NCBI RefSeq assembly: GCF_014192645.1
Contig: NZ_JACHYE010000002.1
Coordinates: 426,571-490,570 of the forward strand
DNA length: 64,000 bases
Direction of reading: 5' to 3'
Source: Herbaspirillum sp. Sphag64
GTDB lineage: Bacteria; Pseudomonadota; Gammaproteobacteria; Burkholderiales; Burkholderiaceae_D
The stretch's first letter is position 1. Each line of letters begins with the position of its first letter. This document shows, in pieces, positions 19,102 to 30,133 of the stretch. The position numbers and the translations under genes were made by a program. The notes beneath the pieces are model-generated. The model did not search any database and had not been told where the DNA came from. It saw only the letters and a list, made by a program, of their open reading frames with translations.

Positions 19102-20478
19102 TTAAGCCTTGGTGAGAATGGAACGTCCTATGCCGTGATATTCGATCCCTGCATCAGCCATCACTTGCGGTTCGAACAGGTTGCGGCCATCAAAAATAAC
19201 CGGTGATTTGAGCTTGGCTTTGAGCTGCGCAAAATCAGGGCTACGGAAGGCCTTCCACTCCGTCACAATCGCCAGTGCATCCGCGCCTTCCAGCGCAGCC
19301 ATCGGGCTGTCACTGAAGACGATACGCGCAAACGCCTGCTGATCGCCCTCAAAATCAAGTTGCAATACGCGCTTGGCTTCGGTCATCGCAACTGGATCGT
19401 ACACCGCCACCGTTGCGCCACGACGAATCAATTCGCCCAGCAATACGCGCGACGATGCTTCACGCATATCATCGGTATTAGGCTTGAAGGCTAGTCCCCA
19501 CAGCGCAAAATGCTTGCCTTGGAGATCTTCACCAAAACGCGTGACAATCTTGTTGCCCAATACGTGCTTCTGGTGATCATTGACCTGCTCTACAGCGCGC
19601 AGGATGTGCAGTTGCTGACCGTAGTCACGCGCAGTGCGCTCCAACGCCTGTACGTCTTTCGGGAAGCAGGAGCCGCCATAGCCGCAACCAGCGTAAAGGA
19701 AACTATGCCCAATACGGGGATCGGAGCCAATACCATGACGTACCGCTTCAATGTCAGCCCCCACCTTGTCAGCCAGATTGGCTAACTCGTTCATGAAGGA
19801 AATACGCGTCGCCAACATGGCGTTGGCCGCATATTTGGTAAATTCAGCGGAACGCACATCCATCCAGTAGGTACGCTCGTGATTGCGATTGAACGGTGCA
19901 TACAGCGTCTTCATGACCGCATAGGCCTGCATGCCTTGCGCAGTCTGATTATGGCCGATCACGATACGATCGGGACGCATGAAATCTTCAACCGCCGCAC
20001 CCTCTTTCAGAAACTCTGGATTTGAAACGACCGAGAAGCTGGCATCTTGTACGCCACGCTGCTGCAATTCCTGGGAAATTGCAGCGTGTACGCGGTCAGC
20101 AGTACCGACCGGGACGGTCGACTTGTCAACGATCACCTTGAAGCCAGTCATGTGCTTGCCGATATTACGGGCCGCGGCCAGGACGTATTGCAAGTCAGCA
20201 GAACCATCTTCGTCAGGCGGAGTACCAACAGCGATAAACTGCACTTCACCATGAGCGACGCTGGCCGCCACATCGGTCGAAAAAGTAAGACGACCGGCAG
20301 CACGATTACGGGCGACAACATCTTCCAGTCCTGGCTCATGAATCGGGATGCCGCCATTGTTGAGGATATCCACTTTGTTCTGATCAACGTCCAAGCAAAA
20401 AACATCATTACCCAGTTCGGCCAGACAAGCCCCAGTCACCAAACCTACATAGCCGGTGCCAATAATCGTAATTTTCAT
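19102..20478 (-). CDS. ugd: UDP-glucose 6-dehydrogenase
   Basis: Oxidises UDP-glucose to UDP-glucuronate with 2 NAD+, for capsule, LPS core or aminoarabinose precursors. The 458-residue protein begins with a Rossmann motif ([19 protein letters not shown]), has the STVPVGT motif in the linker, and carries the catalytic cysteine in [17 protein letters not shown] (residue ~262). The C-terminal UDP-binding domain includes [19 protein letters not shown]. Upstream neighbour lapB is on the same strand 87 bp away. Confidence 0.97.
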   Translation of the reverse strand: MKITIIGTGYVGLVTGACLAELGNDVFCLDVDQNKVDILNNGGIPIHEPGLEDVVARNRAAGRLTFSTDVAASVAHGEVQFIAVGTPPDEDGSADLQYVLAAARNIGKHMTGFKVIVDKSTVPVGTADRVHAAISQELQQRGVQDASFSVVSNPEFLKEGAAVEDFMRPDRIVIGHNQTAQGMQAYAVMKTLYAPFNRNHERTYWMDVRSAEFTKYAANAMLATRISFMNELANLADKVGADIEAVRHGIGSDPRIGHSFLYAGCGYGGSCFPKDVQALERTARDYGQQLHILRAVEQVNDHQKHVLGNKIVTRFGEDLQGKHFALWGLAFKPNTDDMREASSRVLLGELIRRGATVAVYDPVAMTEAKRVLQLDFEGDQQAFARIVFSDSPMAALEGADALAIVTEWKAFRSPDFAQLKAKLKSPVIFDGRNLFEPQVMADAGIEYHGIGRSILTKA

Positions 20479-20565
20479 AATCTTCCTGCAAGTGCAATTT
20501 AAGAATGCGAAACCGTATGCGCTAGTGTACCGCCCGGCGAATCAAGGAATCCGCCAGACAGGATA

Positions 20566-21741
20566 CTAGTTCATCACATTGAGTTCTTCGGTGCGACGTG
20601 GCGGATAGGTTTCCCAATGATTGCAGCCAGGGCAATGCCAATAAAACTGACGTGCCTTGAAGCCGCAGTGCGTGCACTGATAACGTGCCAGCTTTTGGGT
20701 ATAGCTATGCACCAACGTCTTCACCACCGCCAGTTCTGGACGTATCTCGCTTGTCGCAATCAACATGCGCGCTTCGAGGAACTTATCCAGGCCGAGTAAC
20801 GTTGGGGTGCGCCGTAATTCATCACTGACGAGTTGATTGGCAGCTTCGACGCCATCAAGCTCGAGTACCGCCTTGAACACGACTTCGAGCAAATCGATTG
20901 AAGGTGCCTCGGCGAGGTAGGAGCGAAGGAGATTGAGCCCTTCCTGCATGCGACCAACCGCTTGATAACCATCTAGCAGGCGCTGCGCCACCAGTGCCAC
21001 GTGCGGTACGCTTTGATGTTCGACACGACGCCACGCAAGCAAGGCAGCCTCGACATCACCCTTGGCAAGATGTACATCGCCCAGCAGAATGTTGGCACGC
21101 ACACTCTTGCGATCGGCATTGAGTGCTTTTTCCAGCATGTTCATGGCGGCGTCAGGATGGGTATGCACCAACTCATCTTCGGCCAGCTCACAATAGAATT
21201 GAGCGATTTCCCGCTGACGACCACCTGCGCCTGCGGCTTGCAGCGTTTCGGCAGCTTCAATCGCACGTGCCCACTCCTTTTCACGCTGGTAAATTTCCAG
21301 CAAGGCGCGGCCCGCTTGGGCCCCATATTGGGTATCACTCAAAAGATTGAAGGTTTCTTCCGCGCGGTCCAGCAAACCGGCTTTGAGATAGTCCTGTCCT
21401 AGCTCATATTGGGCGTGCGCCTTGTGCTCGGCAGGCAGATCGGGACGAGCCAGCAAGTTCTGGTGCACACGGATGGCGCGCTCTGTCTCGCCGCGCCGCC
21501 GGAACAAATTACCCAGCGCAAAATGGAGCTCGGCTGTTTCCGGATCAAGCTTGACGATTTCGATGAACGCATCAATTGCCTTGTCCGGCTGTTCATTGAG
21601 CAGGAAATTCAAACCTTTAAAATAGCCGCGCGGGAGCGTGCGCGACTCGGAAATCAACTGGTTGATATCCACCCGAGCAGCAATCCACCCAAGACCGAAA
21701 AAAACCGGAATACCAAGCAACCACCAGAATTCAAATTCCAT
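20566..21741 (-). CDS. lapB: LPS assembly regulator LapB (YciM)
   Basis: Inner-membrane TPR protein that recruits LpxC to the FtsH protease and so limits LPS synthesis. Residues 1-20 form the single membrane anchor (FWWLLGIPVFFGLGWIAA). The middle contains ~9 tetratricopeptide repeats, and the C-terminus has a rubredoxin-like metal site (CTHCGFKARQFYWHCPGC). The 391-residue length fits E. coli LapB (389). Downstream of lapA with 16 bp between them. Confidence 0.95.
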   Translation of the reverse strand: MEFEFWWLLGIPVFFGLGWIAARVDINQLISESRTLPRGYFKGLNFLLNEQPDKAIDAFIEIVKLDPETAELHFALGNLFRRRGETERAIRVHQNLLARPDLPAEHKAHAQYELGQDYLKAGLLDRAEETFNLLSDTQYGAQAGRALLEIYQREKEWARAIEAAETLQAAGAGGRQREIAQFYCELAEDELVHTHPDAAMNMLEKALNADRKSVRANILLGDVHLAKGDVEAALLAWRRVEHQSVPHVALVAQRLLDGYQAVGRMQEGLNLLRSYLAEAPSIDLLEVVFKAVLELDGVEAANQLVSDELRRTPTLLGLDKFLEARMLIATSEIRPELAVVKTLVHSYTQKLARYQCTHCGFKARQFYWHCPGCNHWETYPPRRTEELNVMN

Positions 21742-21757
21742 ACGAAGTCGTTATCGT

Positions 21758-22084
21758 TTATATAAGATGCTGCGGTGGAACCACACTATCAGGTTGGGGC
21801 GGCTGTTTTTCCGCCGCTTTCTGCTCTTCCCACTGCTTGTGCAGAAGCGCAACTGCCTTTTTGTGACGTGCCGCCTCCCGGCGATGCCGGAACAGGGTTG
21901 GCGTCATGGCCAGCACACCAAGTACGGCACCAGCAACAAAGAATGCCAACAAGATTAACACCAAAGGATCGGTGCGCTCGTAACCGAGGAGAAAATGTAG
22001 CGTGACTTCCTGCGTATTTCTGAGCGCAAAGAAAAAGAAAAGAATGAACAGGATTGCGGCTATTACTCGGGTAATTATCTTCAT
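21758..22084 (-). CDS. lapA: LapA-domain inner-membrane protein
   Basis: A 108-residue LapA (YciS) protein with two membrane helices (residues ~5-22 and ~42-62) separated by a short loop (NTQEVTLHFLLGYERTDPL), then a charged cytoplasmic tail of ~45 residues. It works with LapB in LPS assembly and in tethering the regulator to FtsH. The start at 22084 has AAAGGATG upstream; the frame continues upstream without homology. It follows the ihfB terminator, so lapAB is probably its own unit. Confidence 0.9.
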   Translation of the reverse strand: MKIITRVIAAILFILFFFFALRNTQEVTLHFLLGYERTDPLVLILLAFFVAGAVLGVLAMTPTLFRHRREAARHKKAVALLHKQWEEQKAAEKQPPQPDSVVPPQHLI

Positions 22085-22230
22085 GGCACACATCCTTTTA
22101 GCGGGTTTAGCGGTCGGTTGGTGCTGACATCCGGGCAAGATCTTACCTGCCTGTGTACCAAAACACATCCAGAACAACAACCGAACTTCATGCCTGACAT
22201 CAATACTGCTACAGGTTCGAAATTGTACGT

Positions 22231-22259
22231 GAAAAAAAACGGCATCCAAAGATGCCGTC
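22231..22259 (-). terminator. Intrinsic terminator after ihfB
   Basis: On the minus strand, AGACGGCATC-TTTG-GATGCCGT is followed by T8. It separates ihfB from lapAB. Confidence 0.9.
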
Positions 22260-22341
22260 TGATTTATTAGGCGCTATTTACATCAATTGCTACGCCTGAT
22301 AACTAGTTCCGTATTGCACTGCAATGACTGACACCAAGCGA

Positions 22342-22647
22342 TCAATCTTCCTTGATGGGTTGCCCCACCATGGCGTCGACTCGCTCACGCAATTCCTTTC
22401 CGGGCTTGAAGTGCGGCACACGCTTTTCCGGCACCATCACTTTATCACCCGATTTAGGATTGCGACCGATGCGAGGCGGCCTGCGATTCAACGCAAAGCT
22501 GCCAAAACCACGGATCTCGATACGTTGGCCGGTTGCAAGAGCATCGACCATCGCATCGAGTATGGTTTTGACCGCGTAATCCGCATCCTTGGCGACAAGT
22601 TGCGGATAACGTTCAGCCAGGCGAGCGATCAGCTCAGACTTGGTCAT
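22342..22647 (-). CDS. ihfB: Integration host factor beta subunit
   Basis: DNA-bending nucleoid protein that pairs with IhfA. The 101-residue product has the IHF/HU fold: [17 protein letters not shown], helix [14 protein letters not shown], the arm motif [29 protein letters not shown] with the tip proline. It directly follows rpsA (13 bp gap), a gene order conserved in many proteobacteria. E. coli IhfB is 94 residues, so this one has a slightly longer tail ([14 protein letters not shown]...). Confidence 0.97.
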   Translation of the reverse strand: MTKSELIARLAERYPQLVAKDADYAVKTILDAMVDALATGQRIEIRGFGSFALNRRPPRIGRNPKSGDKVMVPEKRVPHFKPGKELRERVDAMVGQPIKED

Positions 22648-22660
22648 TATGCTCGACGAA

Positions 22661-24376
22661 TCAGTTCTTGTTGTCGAGCTTTGCCTTCAGCAGTGCACCC
22701 AGGCTGGTTGTGCCAGAGGCGGCATTCGAATCTGCCGACATCTTTTGCATTGCTTCCTGAGTTTCAGCATTGTCCTTTGCCTTGATCGACAACTGGATGC
22801 TGCGTGCCTTACGGTCGATGTTGATGACCAATGCTTCAACGCTGTCGCCAACCTTCAGATGTGTACCAGCATCTTCAACGCGATCGCGCGAGATTTCGGA
22901 TGCACGCAGGTAGCCTTCAACTTCTTCAGACAACTGAATCACTGCGCCCTTTGGCTCAACCGACTTAACTGTACCGGTAACCAGTGCACCCTTGTCGTTG
23001 ATGGCAGCGAAGTTGTTGAATGGGTCGCCTTCGAGTTGCTTCACGCCCAGGGAAACGCGCTCGCGCTCGACGTCGATTGCCAGAACAACGGCTTCCAGCT
23101 CGTCGCCCTTCTTGAAACGGCGTACAGCTTCTTCGCCGGTTTCCGTCCAGGACAGGTCGGACAGGTGAACCAGACCGTCGATGTTGCCGGTCAGGCCGAT
23201 GAACACGCCGAAGTCGGTGATCGACTTGATTGCGCCCTTGACCTTGTCGCCCTTCTTGTGGCTGATCGCGAAGTCGTCCCATGGGTTCGGCTTGCATTGC
23301 TTCATGCCCAGGCTGATACGACGACGCTCTTCGTCGATCTCCAGAACCATGACTTCCACTTCGTCGCCCAGCTGGACAACCTTGTTTGGTGCCACGTTCT
23401 TGTTGGTCCAGTCCATTTCGGAAACGTGTACCAGACCTTCGATACCTTGCTCGACTTCCACGAATGCACCGTAGTCGGTCAGATTGGTAACCTTACCGAA
23501 CAGACGTGTACCTTGTGGGTAACGACGCGACAGACCTGTCCACGGATCGTCGCCCAATTGCTTGACGCCCAGCGAAACACGGTTCTTCTCTTGATCGTAC
23601 TTGAGGACCTTGGCAGTGATCTCTTGACCAACTGTGAGCACTTCCGAAGGATGACGCACACGACGCCATGCCAGGTCGGTGATGTGCAGCAGACCATCGA
23701 TACCACCCAGATCGACGAACGCACCGTAGTCGGTGATGTTCTTGACGACACCGGTAACCACGGTGCCTTCTTTCAGGGTTTCCATCAGCTTTTGACGCTC
23801 TTCGCCCATCGAAGCTTCGATGACAGCGCGGCGCGACAGCACCACGTTGTTGCGCTTGCGGTCCAGCTTGATGACCTTGAATTCCAGGGTCTTGCCTTCG
23901 AAAGGCGTTGTGTCCTTGACTGGACGTGTGTCCACCAGCGAACCTGGCAGGAACGCACGGATGCCGTTGGTCAGAACGGTCAGACCGCCCTTGACCTTGC
24001 CATTGACAGTACCAACCACGATCTCGCCAGACTCCATCGCCTTTTCCAGGGAGAGCCACGATGCCAGACGCTTGGCCTTGTCGCGCGACAGGATGGTGTC
24101 GCCGAAACCGTTTTCGAGCGACTCAATAGCTACGGAGATGAAGTCACCGACGTTGACTTCGAGCTCACCGTTGTCATTTTTGAATTCTTCGATAGGAATG
24201 AAGGCTTCCGACTTCAGGCCTGCGTTAACGATAACGAAGTTATGGTCAAGACGGACAACTTCAGCGGAAATAACTTCACCAGAACGCATGTCTTGACGCG
24301 ACAGCGATTCTTCAAACAGCGCTGCAAATGCATCAGCGCCAGCGGCTCCAGGAGCCAGGACAGTAGTGGTAGACAT
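22661..24376 (-). CDS. rpsA: 30S ribosomal protein S1
   Basis: The mRNA-binding protein of the small subunit. The 571-residue product has six S1/OB repeats, visible through recurring [25 protein letters not shown] blocks (for example [21 protein letters not shown] and [21 protein letters not shown]). ATG 24376 gives the canonical N-terminus [10 protein letters not shown] and is preferred over an upstream in-frame start at 24400. The 225-bp leader before it probably carries the promoter and the self-repression site used by S1. It lies between cmk and ihfB. Confidence 0.97.
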   Translation of the reverse strand: MSTTTVLAPGAAGADAFAALFEESLSRQDMRSGEVISAEVVRLDHNFVIVNAGLKSEAFIPIEEFKNDNGELEVNVGDFISVAIESLENGFGDTILSRDKAKRLASWLSLEKAMESGEIVVGTVNGKVKGGLTVLTNGIRAFLPGSLVDTRPVKDTTPFEGKTLEFKVIKLDRKRNNVVLSRRAVIEASMGEERQKLMETLKEGTVVTGVVKNITDYGAFVDLGGIDGLLHITDLAWRRVRHPSEVLTVGQEITAKVLKYDQEKNRVSLGVKQLGDDPWTGLSRRYPQGTRLFGKVTNLTDYGAFVEVEQGIEGLVHVSEMDWTNKNVAPNKVVQLGDEVEVMVLEIDEERRRISLGMKQCKPNPWDDFAISHKKGDKVKGAIKSITDFGVFIGLTGNIDGLVHLSDLSWTETGEEAVRRFKKGDELEAVVLAIDVERERVSLGVKQLEGDPFNNFAAINDKGALVTGTVKSVEPKGAVIQLSEEVEGYLRASEISRDRVEDAGTHLKVGDSVEALVINIDRKARSIQLSIKAKDNAETQEAMQKMSADSNAASGTTSLGALLKAKLDNKN

Positions 24377-24601
24377 AGAATTAAGAAAGGTGTTGGCCAA
24401 TATTTGATCGCATTCATTCGCATCATTTGCCTCAGTGAAGCTAGAGACTTGAAGCTACTGACGAGAGATATAGAAGGCGTTAAATAATGGGTTTAGGTTT
24501 ATCAACACTCGTCAGACTTTGCATCCGGCGAGCACCAATGGCACTACAGGTACTTCAAAACAGCAAAAACAGCTTTTGATACAGATTTTTCAAACAAACA
24601 A

Positions 24602-25264
24602 CTACAACGCTGCGTACCAACCAAGTACCTGTTTCACCGCCTCATCGGCTGACATGTCAGAAGTATCCAGTAGATAAGCCTCTTGCGCTGGCTTGAGCGG
24701 AGCAGAGGAACGACTCATGTCGCGCGCATCGCGCTCCCTCAAATCCCTTGAAAGATCGTCCATATTAGCAGGAAAACCCTTGTCAATCAATTGCTTATAG
24801 CGCCTTTGTGCCCTTGCTTCTACGCTGGCAGTCAAAAATACCTTCAGCGGCGCATGCGGAAAGATCACGGTTCCCATGTCACGACCATCCGCTACGAGCC
24901 CTGGTGCCTTGCGAAAGCTCAGTTGCAGTCCGAACAGTGCATGCCGGACCGTTGCTAAAGTTGCAATTTTTGATGCAATGTTCCCCACCTCTTCCGCCCG
25001 AATGGCATGTGAGACATCTTCATTCGCCAGATAAATGTGCGCACCATCAAAGTGGCAGTTTAGATGCTCGGCTGCCTTGGCCAGCGCGTGCTCATCATTC
25101 AAGGCAATACCACGACGGATTGCCGACAAGGCAGTCAGGCGATACAGTGCACCAGAGTCTAGGTAGTGAAACCCTAGCTGATTGGCAACTTGTTGCGCGA
25201 CGGTACCCTTACCCGATGCAGTTGGGCCATCAATGGCAATCACAGGAAAATTAGCGGTGGTCAT
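24602..25264 (-). CDS. cmk: Cytidylate kinase
   Basis: Phosphorylates CMP and dCMP. The 220-residue protein has Walker [10 protein letters not shown] (residues 13-21), the CMP-binding segment [12 protein letters not shown], the [22 protein letters not shown] block and [16 protein letters not shown] near the C-terminus. The family length of ~225 fits. It lies 47 bp after aroA and upstream of rpsA, an order conserved widely in proteobacteria. Confidence 0.97.
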   Translation of the reverse strand: MTTANFPVIAIDGPTASGKGTVAQQVANQLGFHYLDSGALYRLTALSAIRRGIALNDEHALAKAAEHLNCHFDGAHIYLANEDVSHAIRAEEVGNIASKIATLATVRHALFGLQLSFRKAPGLVADGRDMGTVIFPHAPLKVFLTASVEARAQRRYKQLIDKGFPANMDDLSRDLRERDARDMSRSSAPLKPAQEAYLLDTSDMSADEAVKQVLGWYAAL

Positions 25265-25311
25265 AGGTGTTCCGGTTGGTTCTTTGCGTATCCACTCAAA
25301 TCCTCAGGGGA

Positions 25312-26643
25312 TCAGATCAATGTCTGCTCGGCAATATGCCGGAACACACTGAAATAATCAGGAAAGGTCTTGGCGACACACTTGGGATCATTGATACGCA
25401 CCCGCGTGCCCTGCCGCGCCACACCATCCAGTGATGCTAGTGAGAAGCACATCGCCATGCGATGATCGTCATAGGTCGCAATACTTGCCGGCGTGAGTTG
25501 CGCTGGGGGCGTCACACTCAGATAATCAGGTCCTTCTTCGACAGTGGCACCCAGCTTGCGCAACTCGGTCGCCATTGCACTCAAGCGGTCGGTTTCCTTG
25601 ACGCGCCAGCTCGCGATATTTCGCAATACGCTGGTGCCGTCGGCATAGAGCGCAGCTACCGCAATCGTCATGGCCGCATCAGGAATGTGATTGAAATCGG
25701 CATCGATTGCCTTGAGCACACCATTGGAGGATGCTTCAATCCAGTTTTCACCCATAACGATCTGCACACCCATCTGACGTAGCGCCTCAACAAAGCGCAC
25801 ATCCCCCTGAATACTGTCCCGCCCGACGCCTTCGACGCGCACTGGCCCGCCAGCAATTGCACCGGCCGCCAAAAAGTACGAAGCCGAGGAAGCATCACCT
25901 TCAACATGAATGGTGCCTGGACTGGCGTAATGCTGCCCAGCCGCAATCGAGAAGGATTGCCAGCCATCGCGTTGCACTTCCACACCAAAGCGACGCATCA
26001 GATTGAGTGTGATTTCAATATAGGGCTTGGAAATGAGCTCACCAACCACGTCAATGACCATTTCTTCATGACGTGCCATCAGTGGCGCCGCCATCAACAA
26101 TGCCGTGAGGAACTGACTGGAAACATTGCCGCGGACTTTCATCCGATGCGCATTGAGCGCACCGCGTCGAATATGCAACGGCGGATAGCCAGGATTGCCG
26201 GTGTAGTCAATGCGCATGCCAACCGCATTGAGCGCATCGACCAGATCACCGATGGGCCGCTCATGCATGCGCGGCACGCCATGTAACTTGTAATCACCAC
26301 CGATCACTGCCAGCGCCGCCGTCAGAGGACGAATCGCGGTGCCCGCATTGCCCATGAATAAATCCGCCTGATGCACCGGCAGGATGCCGTTCACACCATG
26401 CACAATGTAGTCCTGCGTATCACCAACCTGCTGCCACTTGACGCCCAGTTGCTGCAGCGCCATCAACATCACAAGCGTGTCATCTGAAGCCAGCAAATCC
26501 TTGATCGTGGTTGTGCCGCGCGACAAGGCTGCCAATAGCAAAATACGATTGGAAATACTTTTCGATCCCGGCAGCTTGACCGTGCCCTGCATATGCGCCA
26601 CCGGCGTCAGATCAATATGGTGCGGATAGGAAGCTTGCTTCAT
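25312..26643 (-). CDS. aroA: EPSP synthase (3-phosphoshikimate 1-carboxyvinyltransferase)
   Basis: Sixth step of the shikimate pathway: joins phosphoenolpyruvate to shikimate-3-phosphate. The 443 residues include [18 protein letters not shown] (residue ~25), [14 protein letters not shown] (the class I 'GNAGTAxR' active-site signature), and [18 protein letters not shown]. The NAGTA motif with Gly at the second alanine-adjacent position is the glyphosate-sensitive class I form. ATG 26643 is chosen; the frame extends 22 codons upstream without homology. Confidence 0.97.
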   Translation of the reverse strand: MKQASYPHHIDLTPVAHMQGTVKLPGSKSISNRILLLAALSRGTTTIKDLLASDDTLVMLMALQQLGVKWQQVGDTQDYIVHGVNGILPVHQADLFMGNAGTAIRPLTAALAVIGGDYKLHGVPRMHERPIGDLVDALNAVGMRIDYTGNPGYPPLHIRRGALNAHRMKVRGNVSSQFLTALLMAAPLMARHEEMVIDVVGELISKPYIEITLNLMRRFGVEVQRDGWQSFSIAAGQHYASPGTIHVEGDASSASYFLAAGAIAGGPVRVEGVGRDSIQGDVRFVEALRQMGVQIVMGENWIEASSNGVLKAIDADFNHIPDAAMTIAVAALYADGTSVLRNIASWRVKETDRLSAMATELRKLGATVEEGPDYLSVTPPAQLTPASIATYDDHRMAMCFSLASLDGVARQGTRVRINDPKCVAKTFPDYFSVFRHIAEQTLI

Positions 26644-26737
26644 CACTTTACTCTTCAAATAGGTTGACTGCACATCGCAAGACAAGATGGCAGCATGGAT
26701 ACCGCGCAAGGATCCGTTGATGACGGCTGCAGCACAT

Positions 26738-27622
26738 TCAGTTGCCCGCAGGCGCTACCGGCTCAATCGAATTGAGCCAGCTATGCCTTGCCTGCTGGGC
26801 ATTGGCATATATTTTTTCAATCCCGTCAGCATCGCGCTCAACCAGCATCTTGCGCATTCGAATCAATTGCACCAGGTAGGCATCCATTTCATGCAGCAAG
26901 GCAGCACGATTGGCCATGGAAATATCGCGCCACATTTCGGGCGATGAGCCGGCGATCCGGGTGAAGTCACGGAAACCACTGGCGGCATATTGGAACAGGA
27001 TATCCGCATGTGGCTTGGAAGCAATATCATCAACCAGTGCAAATGCCAGCAGATGCGGCAAATGGCTCACAGAGGCAAATACCGCATCATGCTCGGCAGG
27101 GGTAAGAGTATGAATGACAGCGCCACATGACTGCCACGCCTGTTGCACCCGTGCGATATCGGCGGGCTGATTCTCTGGCAAGGCCGTGATGACAACTTTC
27201 TTGCCCTGATATAAGTCAACCAATGCCGCTTCTGGTCCATTTTGCTCACCGCCGGCAATCGGATGCCCCGGCACGAATTGCGCAACCTTGTCACCTAACG
27301 CAGCACGTGCTGCCGCGACCACGTTTGCCTTGGTACTCCCCGCATCGGTCACGACTGTATTCGCCCCCAGATACGGTGCAATACGGGCCAGAATTGCTTC
27401 AGTCTGCGCCACCGGCGCGGCCAGCATAACCAGATCCGCGTCCTGCAATGCAGCCTCGTCGGATTGACCAATCTCATCGATGATTCCCAACTGGAGTGCC
27501 CGCTCCATTGACGACAGCGAACGTCCCATACCCACCACGCGCTGCACCGAACCGGCACGTTTGAGCGCCAGCGCGAATGAACCGCCAATCAGACCAACCC
27601 CGAAAACAACAATTTTTTTCAC
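26738..27622 (-). CDS. tyrA: Prephenate dehydrogenase
   Basis: Oxidises prephenate to 4-hydroxyphenylpyruvate for tyrosine. The 294-residue single-domain enzyme starts with the Rossmann motif [19 protein letters not shown], has [10 protein letters not shown] and the substrate-loop [17 protein letters not shown], and lacks both a chorismate mutase domain and an ACT domain. It may also accept arogenate; this is not decidable here. Placed between pheA and aroA. Confidence 0.95.
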   Translation of the reverse strand: MKKIVVFGVGLIGGSFALALKRAGSVQRVVGMGRSLSSMERALQLGIIDEIGQSDEAALQDADLVMLAAPVAQTEAILARIAPYLGANTVVTDAGSTKANVVAAARAALGDKVAQFVPGHPIAGGEQNGPEAALVDLYQGKKVVITALPENQPADIARVQQAWQSCGAVIHTLTPAEHDAVFASVSHLPHLLAFALVDDIASKPHADILFQYAASGFRDFTRIAGSSPEMWRDISMANRAALLHEMDAYLVQLIRMRKMLVERDADGIEKIYANAQQARHSWLNSIEPVAPAGN

Positions 27623-27709
27623 GATATTCGACCCAAAACCAAATCAACGTCCGCAGGCAAGCGACATTCCACAGCGATCAACCGAGATCAATGGCGATCC
27701 GCAGCAGAT

Positions 27710-28783
27710 TCACAACGCGAGCGGATAGGAGCCCAGCAATTTGAAAAATGCAGCATTCTGTTTCAGCTCGGCCAGCGCTTTGGCAACCTTGTCGTCTTGC
27801 TCATGCCCCTCAAGATCGACATAGAAATAATATTCCCAGGCACCCATGCGGGCCGGACGCGATTCAAAGCGCGTCATCGACACCCCATGCTGCGCCAGCG
27901 GCGCCAGCAGCTTGTAGACTGCACCCGCCTGATTCGGCACTGATAAAACAATTGAAGTTTGATCGCGTCCCGAGGGCGCAGTTTGCAAACGTCCGATCAC
28001 TGCGAAGCGGGTCCTGTTATGAGGATCATCCTGAATGTGCGCATTGACAGTCTGCAAGCTGTACTTCTGACCAGCAATAGCGCCAGCAATGGCTGCTACG
28101 GTGACATCTTCACTGGCCATACGCGCCGCTTCCGCATTGGAGGCGACGGCCTGGCGCTCGACGTTGGGGTAGTTTTGATTGAGCCAAGCATTGCATTGTG
28201 CCAACGCTTGCGAGTGCGCACAGATCCGTGTAATACCCTGCATGCCCCCCTCTTTGCTCATCAGACTATGATGCACAGGGATGGAGATTTCACCGCTGAT
28301 ACGCAGCGTCGTCTGGAGCAACAAGTCGAGGGTGCGATTAATCACACCCTCAGAGGAATTTTCGACAGGAACCACGCCAAAATCGGCAGTGCCAGCTTCC
28401 GCATCGCGAAATACTTCGTCAATGGAAACACATGGCAAGCCCTCAACGGCATGACCAAACTGCTGATACACAGCCTGCTCGCTGAAGGTTCCCTCGGGCC
28501 CCAGATACGCGACCGCGACACGCTTTTCCAGCGCACGGCAAGCCGACATGACTTCGCGAAAAATAGTTTGAACATCGTTGCCCAGCAAGGGCCCAGGATT
28601 ACGTTCAGCAGCCTTGCGCAAGACTTGTGCTTCGCGCTCGGGGCGAAATACAGGCGCATTGGTTTCTGCCTTGACATGCCCGACTTCCTGCGCCAGACGT
28701 GCACGCTGATTCAGCAGATCCAGGATTTGCGCGTCGATGGCATCAATCTTTTGACGCAGTGGCAAAAGTTTATCGTCACTCAT
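27710..28783 (-). CDS. pheA: Chorismate mutase / prephenate dehydratase (P-protein)
   Basis: Bifunctional enzyme of phenylalanine synthesis. The 357 residues comprise an AroQ chorismate mutase (residues ~5-85: LRQKIDAIDAQILDLLNQRARLA), a prephenate dehydratase (VAYLGPEGTFSEQA at ~91 and the catalytic HNRTRFAVIG near 253) and a C-terminal ACT domain with the phenylalanine-sensing ESRPAR motif near 314. Feedback inhibition by phenylalanine is expected. Positioned between serC and tyrA. Confidence 0.97.
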   Translation of the reverse strand: MSDDKLLPLRQKIDAIDAQILDLLNQRARLAQEVGHVKAETNAPVFRPEREAQVLRKAAERNPGPLLGNDVQTIFREVMSACRALEKRVAVAYLGPEGTFSEQAVYQQFGHAVEGLPCVSIDEVFRDAEAGTADFGVVPVENSSEGVINRTLDLLLQTTLRISGEISIPVHHSLMSKEGGMQGITRICAHSQALAQCNAWLNQNYPNVERQAVASNAEAARMASEDVTVAAIAGAIAGQKYSLQTVNAHIQDDPHNRTRFAVIGRLQTAPSGRDQTSIVLSVPNQAGAVYKLLAPLAQHGVSMTRFESRPARMGAWEYYFYVDLEGHEQDDKVAKALAELKQNAAFFKLLGSYPLAL

Positions 28784-28951
28784 GAATATCTTTCTTGTTG
28801 AGCTGTCATATCGCAGCCAGCTGCTGTCAATGCATGCCGCGAGCGATGCACATCAGGCAGCGAAAAGCCACGCATATCAAACCGCCCCATGCAAATGGCA
28901 GCGGCATGATCTAAAGAACATTTACTGGCGGACACATCGCTCAGCCGGTTT

Positions 28952-30052
28952 TTAATGGGTGCGCTCGAACTCGCGGAGATACTCCACCAGTGCCTGCACA
29001 CCCTCAAGGGGCATCGCGTTATAAATCGATGCTCGCATGCCGCCGACCGACTTGTGGCCCTTCAGCTGCAACAGGCCACGCTCTTTAGCGCCGGCCAGGA
29101 AGATGTCATTCAAGCTGTCATCGTGCAAGAAAAACGGAACGTTCATACGCGAACGACTGTCCTTGGCGATGCGTGTCTTGTAAAAATCCGTACTATCCAG
29201 GTAGTCGTACAACAAGCCAGCCTTGGCAATGTTACGACGCTCCATTTCAGCCACACCACCCTGTCGCTTAAGCCACTGGAAAACCAGTCCAGCGATGTAG
29301 ATCGCGTAGGTCGGCGGGGTGTTATACATGGAGTCGTTATCAGCAACAATCTTCCAGTCAAACGCCGATGGACAAATCGGCAAGGCATGACCCAGCAGAT
29401 CTTCTCGCACAATCACAATTGTGAGACCGGCAGGCCCGATGTTTTTCTGGGCACCACCGTAGATCACGCCATATTTCGATACATCGAGAGTACGCGACAG
29501 AATATGTGACGACATATCCGCCACCAGCGGTGCGTTATTGGTGTCAGCAGCGACATCCGGCGTAAATTGATATTCCACACCATCAATGGTTTCATTGGTG
29601 CAGAGGTGAACGTAGGCGGCATTGTGCGACAATTTCCAGCTTTCACGGGCCGGGATGCTGGCAAACTTTTCCGCCTCGGAAGAAGCGGCCACATTGACTT
29701 CGCAATAACGACGGGCTTCCTTGATCGACTTGACTGACCAGGAACCGGTATTGATATAGTCCGCCACACCTGGTTGAGCTCCGCCACGCAAGGCAGACAG
29801 ATTCATCGGAATAATGGCATTCTCGGCGATCGCACCACCCTGCAGAAACAGGATCTTGTAGTTGGCCGGCACGGCAAGCAGCTCGCGCATGTCACGCAAG
29901 GCAGCCTCAATGATGGACATGTATTCCTTGCCGCGATGACTCATTTCCATCACGGACATGCCACTGCCGTGCCAGTCCAGCATTTCATCTGCCGCCTGCT
30001 GCAGCACCTCTTTCGGCAGTACGGCCGGACCCGCGGAAAAATTGTAGATCAT
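28952..30052 (-). CDS. serC: Phosphoserine aminotransferase
   Basis: PLP enzyme of serine and vitamin B6 synthesis. The 366 residues start with the characteristic [16 protein letters not shown] and carry the Schiff-base lysine in [18 protein letters not shown] (residue ~200). ATG 30052 is preferred; the frame is open 11 codons further up. No strong Shine-Dalgarno. It starts the serC-pheA-tyrA-aroA-cmk-rpsA-ihfB series, after the gyrA terminator; 168 bp between serC and pheA hold nothing recognisable. Confidence 0.97.
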   Translation of the reverse strand: MIYNFSAGPAVLPKEVLQQAADEMLDWHGSGMSVMEMSHRGKEYMSIIEAALRDMRELLAVPANYKILFLQGGAIAENAIIPMNLSALRGGAQPGVADYINTGSWSVKSIKEARRYCEVNVAASSEAEKFASIPARESWKLSHNAAYVHLCTNETIDGVEYQFTPDVAADTNNAPLVADMSSHILSRTLDVSKYGVIYGGAQKNIGPAGLTIVIVREDLLGHALPICPSAFDWKIVADNDSMYNTPPTYAIYIAGLVFQWLKRQGGVAEMERRNIAKAGLLYDYLDSTDFYKTRIAKDSRSRMNVPFFLHDDSLNDIFLAGAKERGLLQLKGHKSVGGMRASIYNAMPLEGVQALVEYLREFERTH

Positions 30053-30087
30053 GTTTTGAAGTAAAAAACAAAGGAAGCAAAGCAAGC

Positions 30088-30119
30088 AAAAAAGGAAACG
30101 ACCGGAATCCGGTCGTTTC
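30088..30119 (-). terminator. Intrinsic terminator after gyrA
   Basis: On the minus strand a near-perfect palindrome GAAACGACCGG / CCGGTCGTTTC is followed by CTTTTTTG, 15 bp after the gyrA stop. Confidence 0.92.
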
Positions 30120-30133
30120 GTGGTGACACTAAC

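Noticed and set aside
22640..24487. 615-codon open frame on the plus strand
   Set aside because: Opposite strand of rpsA; the periodic repeats of S1 and its codon bias keep this frame open. No homology features.
27959..28801. 280-codon plus-strand frame
   Set aside because: Antisense of pheA, no recognisable domain.
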